Origin: Methylobacterium aquaticum
GTDB taxonomy: Bacteria; Pseudomonadota; Alphaproteobacteria; Rhizobiales; Beijerinckiaceae
NCBI RefSeq assembly: GCF_001043915.1
Contig: NZ_LABX01000050.1
Coordinates: forward strand, 1-52,909
Direction: 5' to 3'
Length of the DNA: 52,909 nt
In this document: in pieces, positions 44,755-52,909 of the stretch
Position numbering within the stretch: the stretch's first letter is position 1
Layout of the letters: each line of letters begins with the position of its first letter
The notes under the pieces: generated by a model
What the model was told of the DNA's origin: nothing
Databases searched by the model: none
What the model saw: only the letters and a program-made list of their open reading frames with translations
Position numbers and translations under genes: made by a program

Positions 44755-45873
44755 ATGCCGGGTCCGCTCGCGGGCATCAAGGTCGTCGACCTGAGCACGG
44801 TCGTTGCGGGGCCCTTCGCCACGCAGATCCTCGCCGAGCTCGGCGCCGAGATCCTCAAGGTCGAGGGACCGGGCGGCGACATCCTGCGCGCGCCGGGCCC
44901 GGCCCGCTCGCCCGGCATGGGGGCGGCGTTCCTCAACTGCAACCGCGGCAAGGACAGCGTCGTCCTCGACCTGAAGCAGGAGGCGGGCCGCGCCCGGCTC
45001 GACGACCTCGTCCGGGGTGCCGACATCCTCGTCCACAACATGCGGATGAAGGCCGCCGCCCGGCTCGGCCTCGACGACGCGCGCCTGCGCACGATCAATC
45101 CGGGGCTGATCACCTGCGCCATTGTCGGCTTCGGCCAGGACGGGCCCTACCGGGACCGCCCGGCCTACGACGACATCGTCCAGGCGGCGTCGGGCTGGGC
45201 CGATCTCGAGCGGCGGGCCGGGGGCGAGCCCCGCTACGCGCCGACCATCGCGGCCGACAAGACCGCGTCGCTCTACGTCACCACCGCGATCAGCGCCGCC
45301 CTGTTCCACCGCGCCCGCACGGGAGAGGGACAGGCGATCGAGGTGCCGATGTTCGAGTCCATGGTGTCGTTCCTCGCCGTCGAGCACCTCGCCGGCCTCA
45401 CCTTCCGGCCGCCCCTCGGCCCGTCCGGCTATGCGCGCCTCCTCTCGAAGCACCGCCGGCCCTACCCGACCCGCGACGGCCACATCGCGGTCCTGCCCTA
45501 CAACGCGAGCCACTGGCGCGCGGTCTTTAGCGCCGCCGGCCGCGAGGATTGGGCGCAGGAAGCGGCGCTCGGCTCCGATGCCGCCCGCGCCGCGATGATC
45601 GACACCCTCTACGAGCGCCTCGCCGGCTGCCTCGCGCAGGACACGACGGAGGCGTGGCTCTCGCGCCTCGCCCCCCTCGACGTGCCCTGCACGCGGGTCA
45701 ACCGGATCGAGGACCTGCTCGACGACCCCCACCTCGCGGCCACCGGCTTCTTCGAGGCGATCGACCATCCGACGGAGGGAGCGCTCCTGGCGACGCGACC
45801 GCCGGTCCGGTTCTCGCGCACGCCCTGCGGCGCGACGCGGCCCGCGCCGCCCCTGGATTCGGGCAAGCCCTGA
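44755..45873 (+). CDS. CaiB/BaiF family III CoA-transferase
   Basis: A 372-residue CoA-transferase that moves CoA between organic acids. VVDLSTVVAGPFATQILAELG is the N-terminal block, AYDDIVQAASG holds the catalytic Asp, and VPCTRVNRIEDLLDDPHL is conserved near the end. An AGAAGGAGAAG ribosome site precedes ATG 44755. It is the last gene of the binding protein-SDR-CoA-transferase unit and would activate the imported acid. Confidence 0.92.
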   Translation: MPGPLAGIKVVDLSTVVAGPFATQILAELGAEILKVEGPGGDILRAPGPARSPGMGAAFLNCNRGKDSVVLDLKQEAGRARLDDLVRGADILVHNMRMKAAARLGLDDARLRTINPGLITCAIVGFGQDGPYRDRPAYDDIVQAASGWADLERRAGGEPRYAPTIAADKTASLYVTTAISAALFHRARTGEGQAIEVPMFESMVSFLAVEHLAGLTFRPPLGPSGYARLLSKHRRPYPTRDGHIAVLPYNASHWRAVFSAAGREDWAQEAALGSDAARAAMIDTLYERLAGCLAQDTTEAWLSRLAPLDVPCTRVNRIEDLLDDPHLAATGFFEAIDHPTEGALLATRPPVRFSRTPCGATRPAPPLDSGKP

Positions 45874-45908
45874 GGCCGGCATCCGGAGGGCGCGGGGCCG
45901 CCGCGGCA

Positions 45909-48065
45909 TCACCGCGTCGCGAACTTGATGCTGATCGCGGCCTTGGCCGTCAGGCCGGGGCTCGGCAGCAGGTTGAGGTACTGCGTGTAGCGCTTGTCGA
46001 AGGCGTTCTGCACGATGACGTCGGCGCGGATGCGATCGTCGATGCGGTAGGAGGCGAAGACGTCCACGAGCGCGTAGGCCTTCGTTGCCAGGATCGTGGT
46101 GCCGGCCGGCACGTCGCGGCGGCTGTCGACGAATGTCAGGCGACTTCCGACCGTGACGCGCTCGTCGAGGAACCGCAGCCCGAGCGTCGCGCTGATCCGA
46201 TCCGGCGGCACGGTCAGCAGCGTCTCGCGGGTCGCCTTGTTGCGCCCGTCGGTATGCGTGGCGGCGAGCGAGACGAAACCCCCGCCCCAGTCATACGCGC
46301 CTTCGATCTCGACACCCGACAGCTCGGCCTGCGCGATGTTGAGGTACTGGAGCGATTGCACCGGGATCACGCACGGAAACCGCCCGGGGAGCCGCGCGCA
46401 GATCGACGCCGGTATGCCGGGTATGGCCGGGGCGAAATAGGTCGGGCCGACCGACGAGATGGTGATGTAATCGTCGACGATAGTGTTGAAGACGTTGAGC
46501 TTGGCTCTCAGAACGTCTCCTGGCTGGAGCACGTCGCCGTATTTCAGGTTGATGCCGCCCTCGACGGTGTGGGCCACCTCCGGCCGGAGCGTCGGATTGG
46601 GCAGGATGGTGAAGGCCGGGAACGGATGGATGCCCTGCACCAGCGTCTCGGTGATCGACGGCGCGCGATAGCCTTCGGCGTAGGTGGCGTAGAACTCGAT
46701 GCCGGCGAACGGCGACACGCCGACGGTGAATTTGGGCGACAGGCGGTCGCCGCTCGATCGGTAGGCGCCGCCGGAGAGGTCGTAGCGATCGTAGCGCAGC
46801 GCGCCGATCACGCGGAGCCAGGAGGCGTAGCGCATCTCGTCCTGGACGAATGCGCCCGCGAGGTTGCGCTCTCCCGAGGGGGTGAAGGCGGATCCGAAGC
46901 CACCGGCCCGGTCCGTCGTCCTGACGCTGTCGAAGACCATGTCCCCGCCGAGCGTCAGGGCATGGCTCACGCCCCAGGTGTCGAAACGGGCGGTGTTGTG
47001 GATGTCGAACCCCGACGTGTCGATATCGTAGTTGATCTGGTTGCCCGCCCGCACGCCGAGATTGCCGTAGAGGCCGCTCGCCGTGTCGCTCAAGAAGGTC
47101 AGGGTGTTGTGCGTCGTGGTGTAGTAGCCCTTGGCACTGAGATCGATCAGCGGCACGTCCGGGCGGGCGAACCGGTAGCCAAGGGTGTAGGTGTCGGCCT
47201 GGACGGCGTTGGCGAAGCGGGCGCCGGCGTTGCTGGAGCCGTTATTGGCGAAGTCGACGTTCTGGATCAGGGCCGTGCCGCTGATCTCGTGGCCGTCGGC
47301 GGGCCGGACGTTGAACTTGGCGAGGCCCGAGGTCAGTTCGTTGCCGGTGTCGCGCACCAGGTTACCGAGGCCGTCGCGGTAGGGCGTGTTGTTGCGGTAG
47401 ACGAACTGCCCGAAGACGTCGGCGGCGGTGCCGATGCGCGCGCCCAGAGCCGTCGAGTTGAGGAATCTCTGCCCGTTGGTGCCGAACCCCCATTTCTGCA
47501 CCGCGCCGGCCGTCTCGTCCGGCGTCAGGATGTCGTCGATCGAGCACGTGCGGAAGGCCAGCACGCCGCCGATCGCGCCCGAGCCGTAGATGGTCGAGGT
47601 GGGGCCCCGCGTGATGTCGATGCCGCCGACAAGTTCCGGGTCGAGGTAGAACACGCCGTTGGCGCTGTGCCCGGAGGTCTGGAAGTCCTGGCGCGCGCCG
47701 TCGACCAGCACGTTGACCCGCCCGAAATCCTGCAGACCGCGGATGTTGATGGCCTGGGCCGGGTCGTTCTGGTTCTCCTGCGTCGTCACGCCCGGCACGT
47801 CGCGCAGCACCTCGGACAGCCGGCTCGGCTGGAGACGCCGAATCTGCTCGCGCGTCACCACGCTCGTGCCCGACAGGGCGTCGATCGCCGATTCTGCGGT
47901 CTTCGTGGATGTCACCGTGACGGTGTCGAGGGCGATCGGCGCCTCCGGCGGAGGAGCCGCCGGTGGCGGGGCCGCGATCTGCGCGTGGGCGGATCCGAGG
48001 GTGAGGAGCGAGACACCGACCAGGAGACCGGGGCGGCACGACAGGATGGGACGGCGGGAGATCAT
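45909..48065 (-). CDS. hmuR: TonB-dependent haem/haemoglobin receptor
   Basis: A 718-residue outer-membrane receptor. Signal peptide (about 1-27, ending SAHAQ), TonB box-like DTVTVTST, plug domain (VLRDVPGV, INIRGLQDFGRVNVLVDGAR) and a 22-stranded barrel. Haem-receptor motifs are visible as YRAP (about residue 466) and NPTL with a His between them (GIHPF), as in FRAP/NPNL receptors. It is downstream of hmuV on the same strand, with a 179-bp gap that may contain its own promoter. Confidence 0.93.
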   Translation of the reverse strand: MISRRPILSCRPGLLVGVSLLTLGSAHAQIAAPPPAAPPPEAPIALDTVTVTSTKTAESAIDALSGTSVVTREQIRRLQPSRLSEVLRDVPGVTTQENQNDPAQAINIRGLQDFGRVNVLVDGARQDFQTSGHSANGVFYLDPELVGGIDITRGPTSTIYGSGAIGGVLAFRTCSIDDILTPDETAGAVQKWGFGTNGQRFLNSTALGARIGTAADVFGQFVYRNNTPYRDGLGNLVRDTGNELTSGLAKFNVRPADGHEISGTALIQNVDFANNGSSNAGARFANAVQADTYTLGYRFARPDVPLIDLSAKGYYTTTHNTLTFLSDTASGLYGNLGVRAGNQINYDIDTSGFDIHNTARFDTWGVSHALTLGGDMVFDSVRTTDRAGGFGSAFTPSGERNLAGAFVQDEMRYASWLRVIGALRYDRYDLSGGAYRSSGDRLSPKFTVGVSPFAGIEFYATYAEGYRAPSITETLVQGIHPFPAFTILPNPTLRPEVAHTVEGGINLKYGDVLQPGDVLRAKLNVFNTIVDDYITISSVGPTYFAPAIPGIPASICARLPGRFPCVIPVQSLQYLNIAQAELSGVEIEGAYDWGGGFVSLAATHTDGRNKATRETLLTVPPDRISATLGLRFLDERVTVGSRLTFVDSRRDVPAGTTILATKAYALVDVFASYRIDDRIRADVIVQNAFDKRYTQYLNLLPSPGLTAKAAISIKFATR

Positions 48066-48244
48066 CACCAGTTCCGCGAGGCAGGGCGCAACGTCGAGAA
48101 GTTGGCTGGCTGGCGGAGGGCTGGCTGGCTGAGGCTCGTCATGCGAGCCCGATCGCCTCGGCGTCAATGCGTGAGAAGAAGAACCGGATTGTTACAGCTC
48201 GAAGTTACGATGGCGCGCATTCATAAGCATTCCAGAGAGATCGT

Positions 48245-49075
48245 CTAACCTGTCGTCGAGTTGCCTTGGGGCAACACGCGAGTCGGCAGGATGAAGGGCT
48301 TGCCGCCTGGCGGAACCCGTCCGACGGGCCATCGCACGCCGAAGACCTCGGCGATCAGGTCGTCGCGCAGGATCGCATCGGGGGCGCCGCGCGCCACGAG
48401 CCGGCCGCCGTCGAGCACCAGCAAGGTGTCGGCATAGACGGCCGCGAGATTGAGGTCGTGCAGGATCGCCACGACGCCCACCCCCGTGCGACGCAGATCG
48501 TCCACGGCGTCGAGGATCGCGCTCTGGTGGCGCAGGTCGAGGCTCGCCGTCGGCTCGTCGAGGAACAGCACCTGTCCCGCGGCGACCGTGCGGCCGGCGG
48601 CCAGCTGGCAGAGCACCCGCGCGAATTGCACGCGGGCCTGCTCGCCGCCCGAGAGGCCGGGATAGGCGCGCTCGGCAAGGTGCAGGATATCGGCCTGCTT
48701 CAGGGCCTGCACCAGGATCGTCTCCCGGTCGCGGCGGGTCAGGCCCCGGCCGATCCCGTCGAGGCCGATCCGCGCCACCTCGGCGACCGCGAACGGGAAG
48801 GCGACGCGGGCCTGCTGGGGCAGAACGGCGCGCAAGGTCGCGAGACGCCAGGCCGGGATCCCGGCGACCGGCTCCCCGGCATAGGCCACGCTGCCCGCTG
48901 TCGGGCGCAGCTCGCCGCAGAGGAGACGCAGCAGGGTGGACTTGCCGGCGCCGTTCGGCCCGATCATCACCTGCAGCGTGCCGGGCTCGACCGTCAGCGA
49001 GAGGCCCTGGACGAGGATCTTCCCGTCCGCCGCGAAGCCGAGGTCGCGGCCAATGAGGAGCGGCGGCTCAGCCAT
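48245..49075 (-). CDS. hmuV: Haem ABC transporter ATP-binding protein
   Basis: A 276-residue ATPase. Walker A GPNGAGKST, signature LSGGEQARVQFARVL, Walker B VLFLDEPTASLD and the switch His in ILHDLNLA are all present. FecE/HmuV-type proteins drive import of iron compounds. Its start overlaps the permease gene by 8 bp. Confidence 0.94.
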   Translation of the reverse strand: MAEPPLLIGRDLGFAADGKILVQGLSLTVEPGTLQVMIGPNGAGKSTLLRLLCGELRPTAGSVAYAGEPVAGIPAWRLATLRAVLPQQARVAFPFAVAEVARIGLDGIGRGLTRRDRETILVQALKQADILHLAERAYPGLSGGEQARVQFARVLCQLAAGRTVAAGQVLFLDEPTASLDLRHQSAILDAVDDLRRTGVGVVAILHDLNLAAVYADTLLVLDGGRLVARGAPDAILRDDLIAEVFGVRWPVGRVPPGGKPFILPTRVLPQGNSTTG

Positions 49076-50135
49076 CGAAGCCTCTCTGTCCGGAGAGCAG
49101 CAGCCACAGGAAGACGGGCGCCCCGACGAGCGCGGTGACGATCCCGATCGGCAGCTCCGCCGGGGCCACGACGAGGCGCGCCGCGACGTCGGCCAGGACG
49201 AGCAGCGCGCCGCCCAGCAGCGCGGCGGCGGGCAGGAGGCGGCGGTGGTCGGGGCCGATCGCGAGACGCAGCGCGTGCGGCACCACGAGACCGACGAACC
49301 CGATGACGCCGGCCGCGGCGACCCCCGCGCCGACCGCCACGGCAACGAGCAGGATCGCCGCGCGCTTGAGGCGCTCGACCGGAATGCCGAGGTGGAAAGC
49401 CTCCGCCTCGCCGAGGACCAGGGCATTGAGGCCGCGCCCCAGGAAGGGCACCGCGGCGAGGACCGGCAGGATCGCCGGAGCCGTCGCCGCGACCTTGGTC
49501 CAGCTGGCGCCCCCGAGGCTGCCGAGCGACCAGAAGGTGAGGTCGCGCAGCTGCCGGTCGTTGCTGGCGAAGACCAGGAGACCGGTCATCGCCCCGGTGA
49601 GCGCTCCGAGGGCGATGCCGGCCAGGAGCATCGTCGTCACCGAGGTCCGCCCGGACCGGGTCGCGACGAGGGTGAGGCCGAGCGTCGCGGCGAGCCCGCC
49701 CAGGAACGCCCCGGCCGGCAGGACCGCGTAGGGCAGAGGCCCCGGGAGGCCGAGGCTCCGCAGAACGCCGTCGCCCAGCACGATGATGGTGGCCGCCGCG
49801 AGGCCCGCCCCGGCCGAGACCCCGACGAGAGCCGGGTCGGCCAGGGGGTTGCGGAACAGCCCCTGCATCAGCGCGCCGGAGACCGCGAGGCCTGCTCCGA
49901 CCATCAGGCCGAGGAGGGTGCGGGGCAGGCGGATGTTGAGGATGACGAGAGCGTCGCGCGCGGAAGCCGGATCGGCACTCGCATGCGCCACCAGGTTCAC
50001 AATCCGTGACGGCGGGATCGGGACCGCCCCGACGCCGACGGAAAGGACGGCAACCGCGGCGACCAGCAGGGTGAGACCGGCAAAGATCAGGCCGCTCCGC
50101 CGCCGTGCCCGCATCGGCGCATGCGCCTCAGTCAC
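49068..50135 (-). CDS. hmuU: Haem ABC transporter permease (FecCD type)
   Basis: A 355-residue inner-membrane protein with about ten spans. SVGVGAVPIPPSRI, LNIRLPRTLLGLMVGAGLA, and GFVGLVVPHALRLAIGPDHR are the diagnostic FecCD blocks. It overlaps hmuT upstream by 8 bp and hmuV downstream by 8 bp, so all three are translated together. Confidence 0.95.
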   Translation of the reverse strand: MTEAHAPMRARRRSGLIFAGLTLLVAAVAVLSVGVGAVPIPPSRIVNLVAHASADPASARDALVILNIRLPRTLLGLMVGAGLAVSGALMQGLFRNPLADPALVGVSAGAGLAAATIIVLGDGVLRSLGLPGPLPYAVLPAGAFLGGLAATLGLTLVATRSGRTSVTTMLLAGIALGALTGAMTGLLVFASNDRQLRDLTFWSLGSLGGASWTKVAATAPAILPVLAAVPFLGRGLNALVLGEAEAFHLGIPVERLKRAAILLVAVAVGAGVAAAGVIGFVGLVVPHALRLAIGPDHRRLLPAAALLGGALLVLADVAARLVVAPAELPIGIVTALVGAPVFLWLLLSGQRGFDG

Positions 50136-51015
50136 GGGGCAGGTCGGGGTAGATCGCCTGCATCAGGTCCCGCGCGGCGTCCGGGGTGCGCGGGCCGAAC
50201 CCGAGAAGGGTGAGGCCGTCCATCGCCACGAGGGCGCGCCGGGCGGCGGCCGGGGTCTGGCCAAGCGCCGTGCCGGGCGCGAAGACGCCGTCCGGGCTCG
50301 GCGCGTCGGTCCCGTTCTGCATCATCACCACGGCATCGGGCGCCGCGGCGAGGATGGCCTCGTCGCCGATCGGCTTGTAGCCGTCGAAGCCCGTCACGGC
50401 ATTGTCGATCCCGGCGAGCGCCAGGATGCCGTCGGCGGAGCTGCCGCGCCCGCCGGCCATCATGCGGCCGTTCGCGACGGACAGGATCACCAGGGCCCTG
50501 GCCCGCCGGCCGATCCGAGCCCGGGCTCGCGCCAGCTCGGCGAACCGGGCGCCGACCTCCGCCGCCAGCCTCTCGGCCGCCGGCGCGAGTCCGGCGAGGT
50601 GGCCGACGGTCAGGATCTTGTCGAGGACGCCCTCGGGCGTCGGCGGCTCCCTGACGAGCGACACCGGGACGCCTGCCTCCCGCACCAGGGCGAGCACCTC
50701 CGGCGGTCCGGCGCCCTCCGCCGCGATGACGAGATCCGGGCCGAGGGAGAGCAGCCCCTCGGCCGACAAGGCCCGCAGGTAGCCGACATTCGGCTTCTCG
50801 CGCAGGACGTTCGCCGGGAAGAGGCTCGTCGTATCGACGGCCACGACACGTTCGGCGGCACCGAGCCGGTAGAGGATCTCGGTGACGGCGCCACCGAGCG
50901 AGGCGATGCGGGCCGCCGGCTCGGCCGCTCGCGAAACCCCGGGAACGACGCCGATAACGGCGCCGGCGAGGAGGGCGCGGCGGCTCCAGAGCCGCGGAGT
51001 GGAACAGTCGGTCAT
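50128..51015 (-). CDS. hmuT: Haem-binding periplasmic protein
   Basis: A 295-residue class III binding protein. The N-terminus WSRRALLAG followed by a hydrophobic run is a twin-arginine-like signal. The mature part (ASLGGAVTEILYRLG, DTTSLFPANV, KPNVGYLRALSAEGLLSL) follows HmuT closely; in the family a Tyr such as that in VGYLR contacts haem. Overlaps hemP by 4 bp. Confidence 0.93.
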   Translation of the reverse strand: MTDCSTPRLWSRRALLAGAVIGVVPGVSRAAEPAARIASLGGAVTEILYRLGAAERVVAVDTTSLFPANVLREKPNVGYLRALSAEGLLSLGPDLVIAAEGAGPPEVLALVREAGVPVSLVREPPTPEGVLDKILTVGHLAGLAPAAERLAAEVGARFAELARARARIGRRARALVILSVANGRMMAGGRGSSADGILALAGIDNAVTGFDGYKPIGDEAILAAAPDAVVMMQNGTDAPSPDGVFAPGTALGQTPAAARRALVAMDGLTLLGFGPRTPDAARDLMQAIYPDLPRD

Positions 51016-51209
51016 TTCGTGAGGATCAACTTGTTGTTGGCGGTGATCCGGAGCCGGTAATGCTCGCCGGCATGCACAATCGTCACCTCACGGGCCCCAT
51101 GCATCAGGACGGTCGAGGCGATCGTCGCGGGCAGCTCCGACCGCCGGTCGCGTGCCAAACCGTCACGATCACCGCTGTTGCCGGCGGCGACGTCCTCTCG
51201 TTTTGTCAT
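51012..51209 (-). CDS. hemP: Haemin uptake protein HemP
   Basis: A 65-residue protein ending REVTIVHAGEHYRLRITANNK and LILTK, the signature of HemP. HemP/HmuP proteins are small regulators or helpers of haem uptake genes. ATG 51209 lies 23 bp after a strong palindrome. It is the first gene of the locus. Confidence 0.9.
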   Translation of the reverse strand: MTKREDVAAGNSGDRDGLARDRRSELPATIASTVLMHGAREVTIVHAGEHYRLRITANNKLILTK

Positions 51210-51232
51210 GGCGTAGACTTTGAGGCGTTCCG

Positions 51233-51261
51233 CATGTTTGAAATATTCTATTTCGAACATG
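51233..51261. promoter_or_regulatory. Iron/haem-responsive operator candidate
   Basis: CATGTTTGAAATA and TATTTCGAACATG form 13-bp arms (one mismatch) around TTC, upstream of hemP. Alphaproteobacteria control haem uptake with Irr, RirA or Fur/Mur-type proteins, and the palindrome stands where such a regulator would bind; it does not exactly match the Irr box known to me. Confidence 0.65.
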
Positions 51262-52025
51262 GGAAATTGATGACAACCCGTCCTAGGAGATCGTTCTCCG
51301 CTGCGCAAGACGCGCTGCATCGGAGCGGTCGACGCGACGCGCTCTGAGAATCCGTTTGGAGAGCCCCCGGAATACGAAATATGGTGCTGAACCGACGGTT
51401 TCTGCACGACAGATTGGGCCCCGCCCCCCTTTCCAATCGGGCACTCAGATCGCCTCGGTACAATCCGCTCAGACTGGCTTTCAGGATGAGGTCAAGGATG
51501 GGACGGAACGGCGCTCCAGACCGACCCTCCTGTCGTGGACCGTGTTGCAAGGCGATCGCGCGATGCGCGCGTGTCACTCGACGATGCTGGGGAGGTTGTC
51601 GATCCGGTCAGGACCAGCGACCGATGCCTCGTTCGCGTCTGGTCGGGATCGTCCGTCTCACGCCACGCGGCCCCGGTCCGATGCCGCCGGAGAATGGCCG
51701 TGCCGGTCCGGCGCAGATCCTGCGTGGTATCTGGCATTTTGGCCGGCCGGCTTCGATCGGCGGCTCCGTGATCCGCCATGCCTGCGCGCCGCCGAATTCA
51801 TTTCCTGACGCAGCGTGCGCGGCGACACATCGCGCCGGTTGCTGCGCCCGTAAAGTCCAATCATCGCTACACGGGCAGGGCGACGACGCCAGACTAGAGC
51901 ATTTTCCGACGAAGTGGATACCGGTTCGTCGTAGAAAATGCGGCAAAATCAAACAGCTAGAGAAGCTTCGCGATTGCAACGCGATCGTGAAGCGCTCTAG
52001 CCTGCACCAGGAGCCAGACTATGAC
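51262..52025. other. Gene-poor stretch with repeat element
   Basis: No supported gene between hemP's control region and 52026. Several open frames exist on both strands (for example 51381-52256 plus and 51658-51864 minus), but they lack ribosome sites and recognisable domains. The repeat at 51894-52000 is inside. Confidence 0.4.
51894..52000 (+). repeat. Double-hairpin MITE-like element, copy A2
   Basis: 107 bp, identical to the copy at 39814-39920 except for one base (CAGCTAG here for CAGCGAG). It is in an intergenic region, 25 bp before a small possible gene. The left flank CGCCAGA also resembles the flank of the other copy. Confidence 0.95.
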
Positions 52026-52256
52026 ATGAGAACCCGCATGTCTGCTGTCGTCACCGCGCCTGGGGCACCGCCAGCCGGCAGAACTGTTCGGTCAAGCAGT
52101 ACAGCCAGACATCAGGCGGGTGCCGCGGCCAACGGAAACCTGACGATGGGCGAGACGACGCTTTTGCGCGCCGTGTCTGACGGCAGGATCGGTGGTCTGG
52201 CCGGTGGCCTGGCCATGACGGTGGTCGGTCCCGCCAACGCCCTGATGGGCCCGTAA
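52026..52256 (+). CDS. Possible small protein
   Basis: A 76-residue reading frame with an AGGAG site 12 bp upstream, just after the repeat. The C-terminus (GGLAGGLAMTVVGPANALMGP) is Gly/Ala-rich and moderately hydrophobic. No family. It could be spurious. Confidence 0.25.
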   Translation: MRTRMSAVVTAPGAPPAGRTVRSSSTARHQAGAAANGNLTMGETTLLRAVSDGRIGGLAGGLAMTVVGPANALMGP

Positions 52257-52712
52257 CGCAAACGAAAGAGGCCCTGGAATGCCGCCTGTTTGCTTTGCAA
52301 ATCAAAGATATAACGTCAAATATAAAATTTATAGACTCTGATTTTGTAGCGTTAATTGCAAAACCAAATTATCATCCCACGATACCATCGCGATCATTTC
52401 CCATAAAACTCCAACTTATCGAGTAGCGTAGTCCGAACTCGAGCTGGCGGCGTTGCTGAACCAAGAGGATGGTTAACATTCAGACTTCGTTCAGTGCGCC
52501 GATAGCAGATTAGGTCCAACGAACACGACGAGCCGCCCGCAGATATCCTCCATATGGAGGATGCGTACCAGTTCCGGAACGGCTCTGACGCAGTCAAACG
52601 CTCGTATCGGCGTAGCATAGCGTTCACGCGCATCGGGTCCGGCGCGCCAAGCGGCCCCATCCCCATCCATTCCATCATGCCGGCACCGCGGGTGCCGTCG
52701 CAGGAGGCTATC
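52257..52712. other. Intergenic, AT-rich
   Basis: Bases 52290-52400 are AT-rich (AAATATAAAATTTATAG) and probably contain the promoter for the gene at 52713. Minus-strand frames across 52394-52799 are shadows of that gene. No gene is supported. Confidence 0.45.
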
Positions 52713-52909
52713 ATGAAGAAGACGATGTTCGCGATCGTGTCGGCCGTCGCCATGCTGGCGGCCGCGCCCCAGGCCATTGCCGGTGGCATCGCCGGCCACG
52801 GCGGAATGGGCGGCGGCGGGTATTACAATGGGAACGGCGGGGCCGGCGGCGGCGGCGGCGATGCCATGAGCGGTGGGCGCGGCGGCAATGGCGGCCGGGG
52901 CGGCTCGGG
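52713..52909 (+). CDS. Gly-rich exported protein, cut by the window end
   Basis: The start is firm: AGGAGG 7 bp before ATG, then a signal peptide (MKKTMFAIVSAVAMLAAAP, cleavage near AIA-GG). The mature part visible here is almost all Gly with Asn, Ala, Tyr and Arg (GGMGGGGYYNGNGG, then GGGGGD, GGRGGNGGRGG). It continues beyond base 52909. Such chains are found in secreted or surface proteins; role unknown. Confidence 0.75.
   Translation, partial: MKKTMFAIVSAVAMLAAAPQAIAGGIAGHGGMGGGGYYNGNGGAGGGGGDAMSGGRGGNGGRGGS

Noticed and set aside
45549..48248. 899-codon plus-strand open frame
   Set aside because: Antisense to the TonB-dependent receptor; no recognisable domain.
51658..51864. Minus-strand ORF that looked like a transposase or integrase fragment
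   Set aside because: No DDE or tyrosine-recombinase motif and no terminal repeats could be seen.
51381..52256. 291-codon plus-strand frame through the repeat element
   Set aside because: It reads through the repeat and lacks domains; only the short 3' part after 52026 has a ribosome site.

Overview
The window is about 53 kb of high-GC DNA from an alphaproteobacterium, most likely Methylobacterium or a close relative in the Hyphomicrobiales. This placement is inferred from several things seen here: a periplasmic PQQ alcohol dehydrogenase, an IalB-family protein, a hemP-hmuTUV-receptor locus, the ffs-dnaX-ybaB-recR order, a PgdA-like deacetylase and the GC-rich codon use. No 16S gene is present, so the genus is not proven.

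Left part (1-16 kb), mostly accessory. A PQQ dehydrogenase overlaps a small exported protein whose start region is a run of four GTG-containing 12-bp repeats. An AT-rich island follows with one unrecognised helical protein (2889-3875). Next come an ACAD10/11-type acyl-CoA dehydrogenase, an HSL-type esterase, a saccharopine-dehydrogenase-like/DUF4166 protein with a DCC thiol protein, a PgdA-CxxC-CobW operon, tRNA-Ser(GCU), a decayed IS3-family element, an IalB protein, and an APH-type kinase of the kind fused to ACAD in ACAD10/11.

Middle part (16-42 kb), mainly housekeeping. It holds zapE, an M20 peptidase, a soluble MCP-PilZ protein, a Nudix hydrolase, an exported alpha/beta hydrolase and rtcB. 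These are followed by the SRP RNA with dnaX-ybaB-recR, then def-fmt-truA, dapE, a MoeB/ThiF-type E1 protein, a membrane-bound MCP, a DUF1186/SEC-C protein and the pheS/pheT pair. pheS and pheT are separated by a two-gene cassette: an acidic-tailed protein and a HEPN-like protein.

Right part (42-53 kb), a transport and catabolic region. A divergent IclR regulator faces a solute-binding protein, an SDR and a CaiB-type CoA-transferase. A complete haem-uptake locus follows, in transcription order hemP, hmuT, hmuU, hmuV, TonB receptor, with a 13-bp-arm operator palindrome upstream of hemP. The window ends inside a Gly-rich exported protein.

The least expected signal is non-coding. Two families of structured dispersed repeats occur. 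One is a ~107-bp double-hairpin element with terminal inverted repeats: two nearly identical copies (39814, 51894), a diverged copy with compensatory stem changes (23345) and a weaker relative (2487). One near-identical copy is read in frame inside the HEPN-like gene. The other is a ~125-130 bp element with a hairpin at each end (2759, 6825, 35798).
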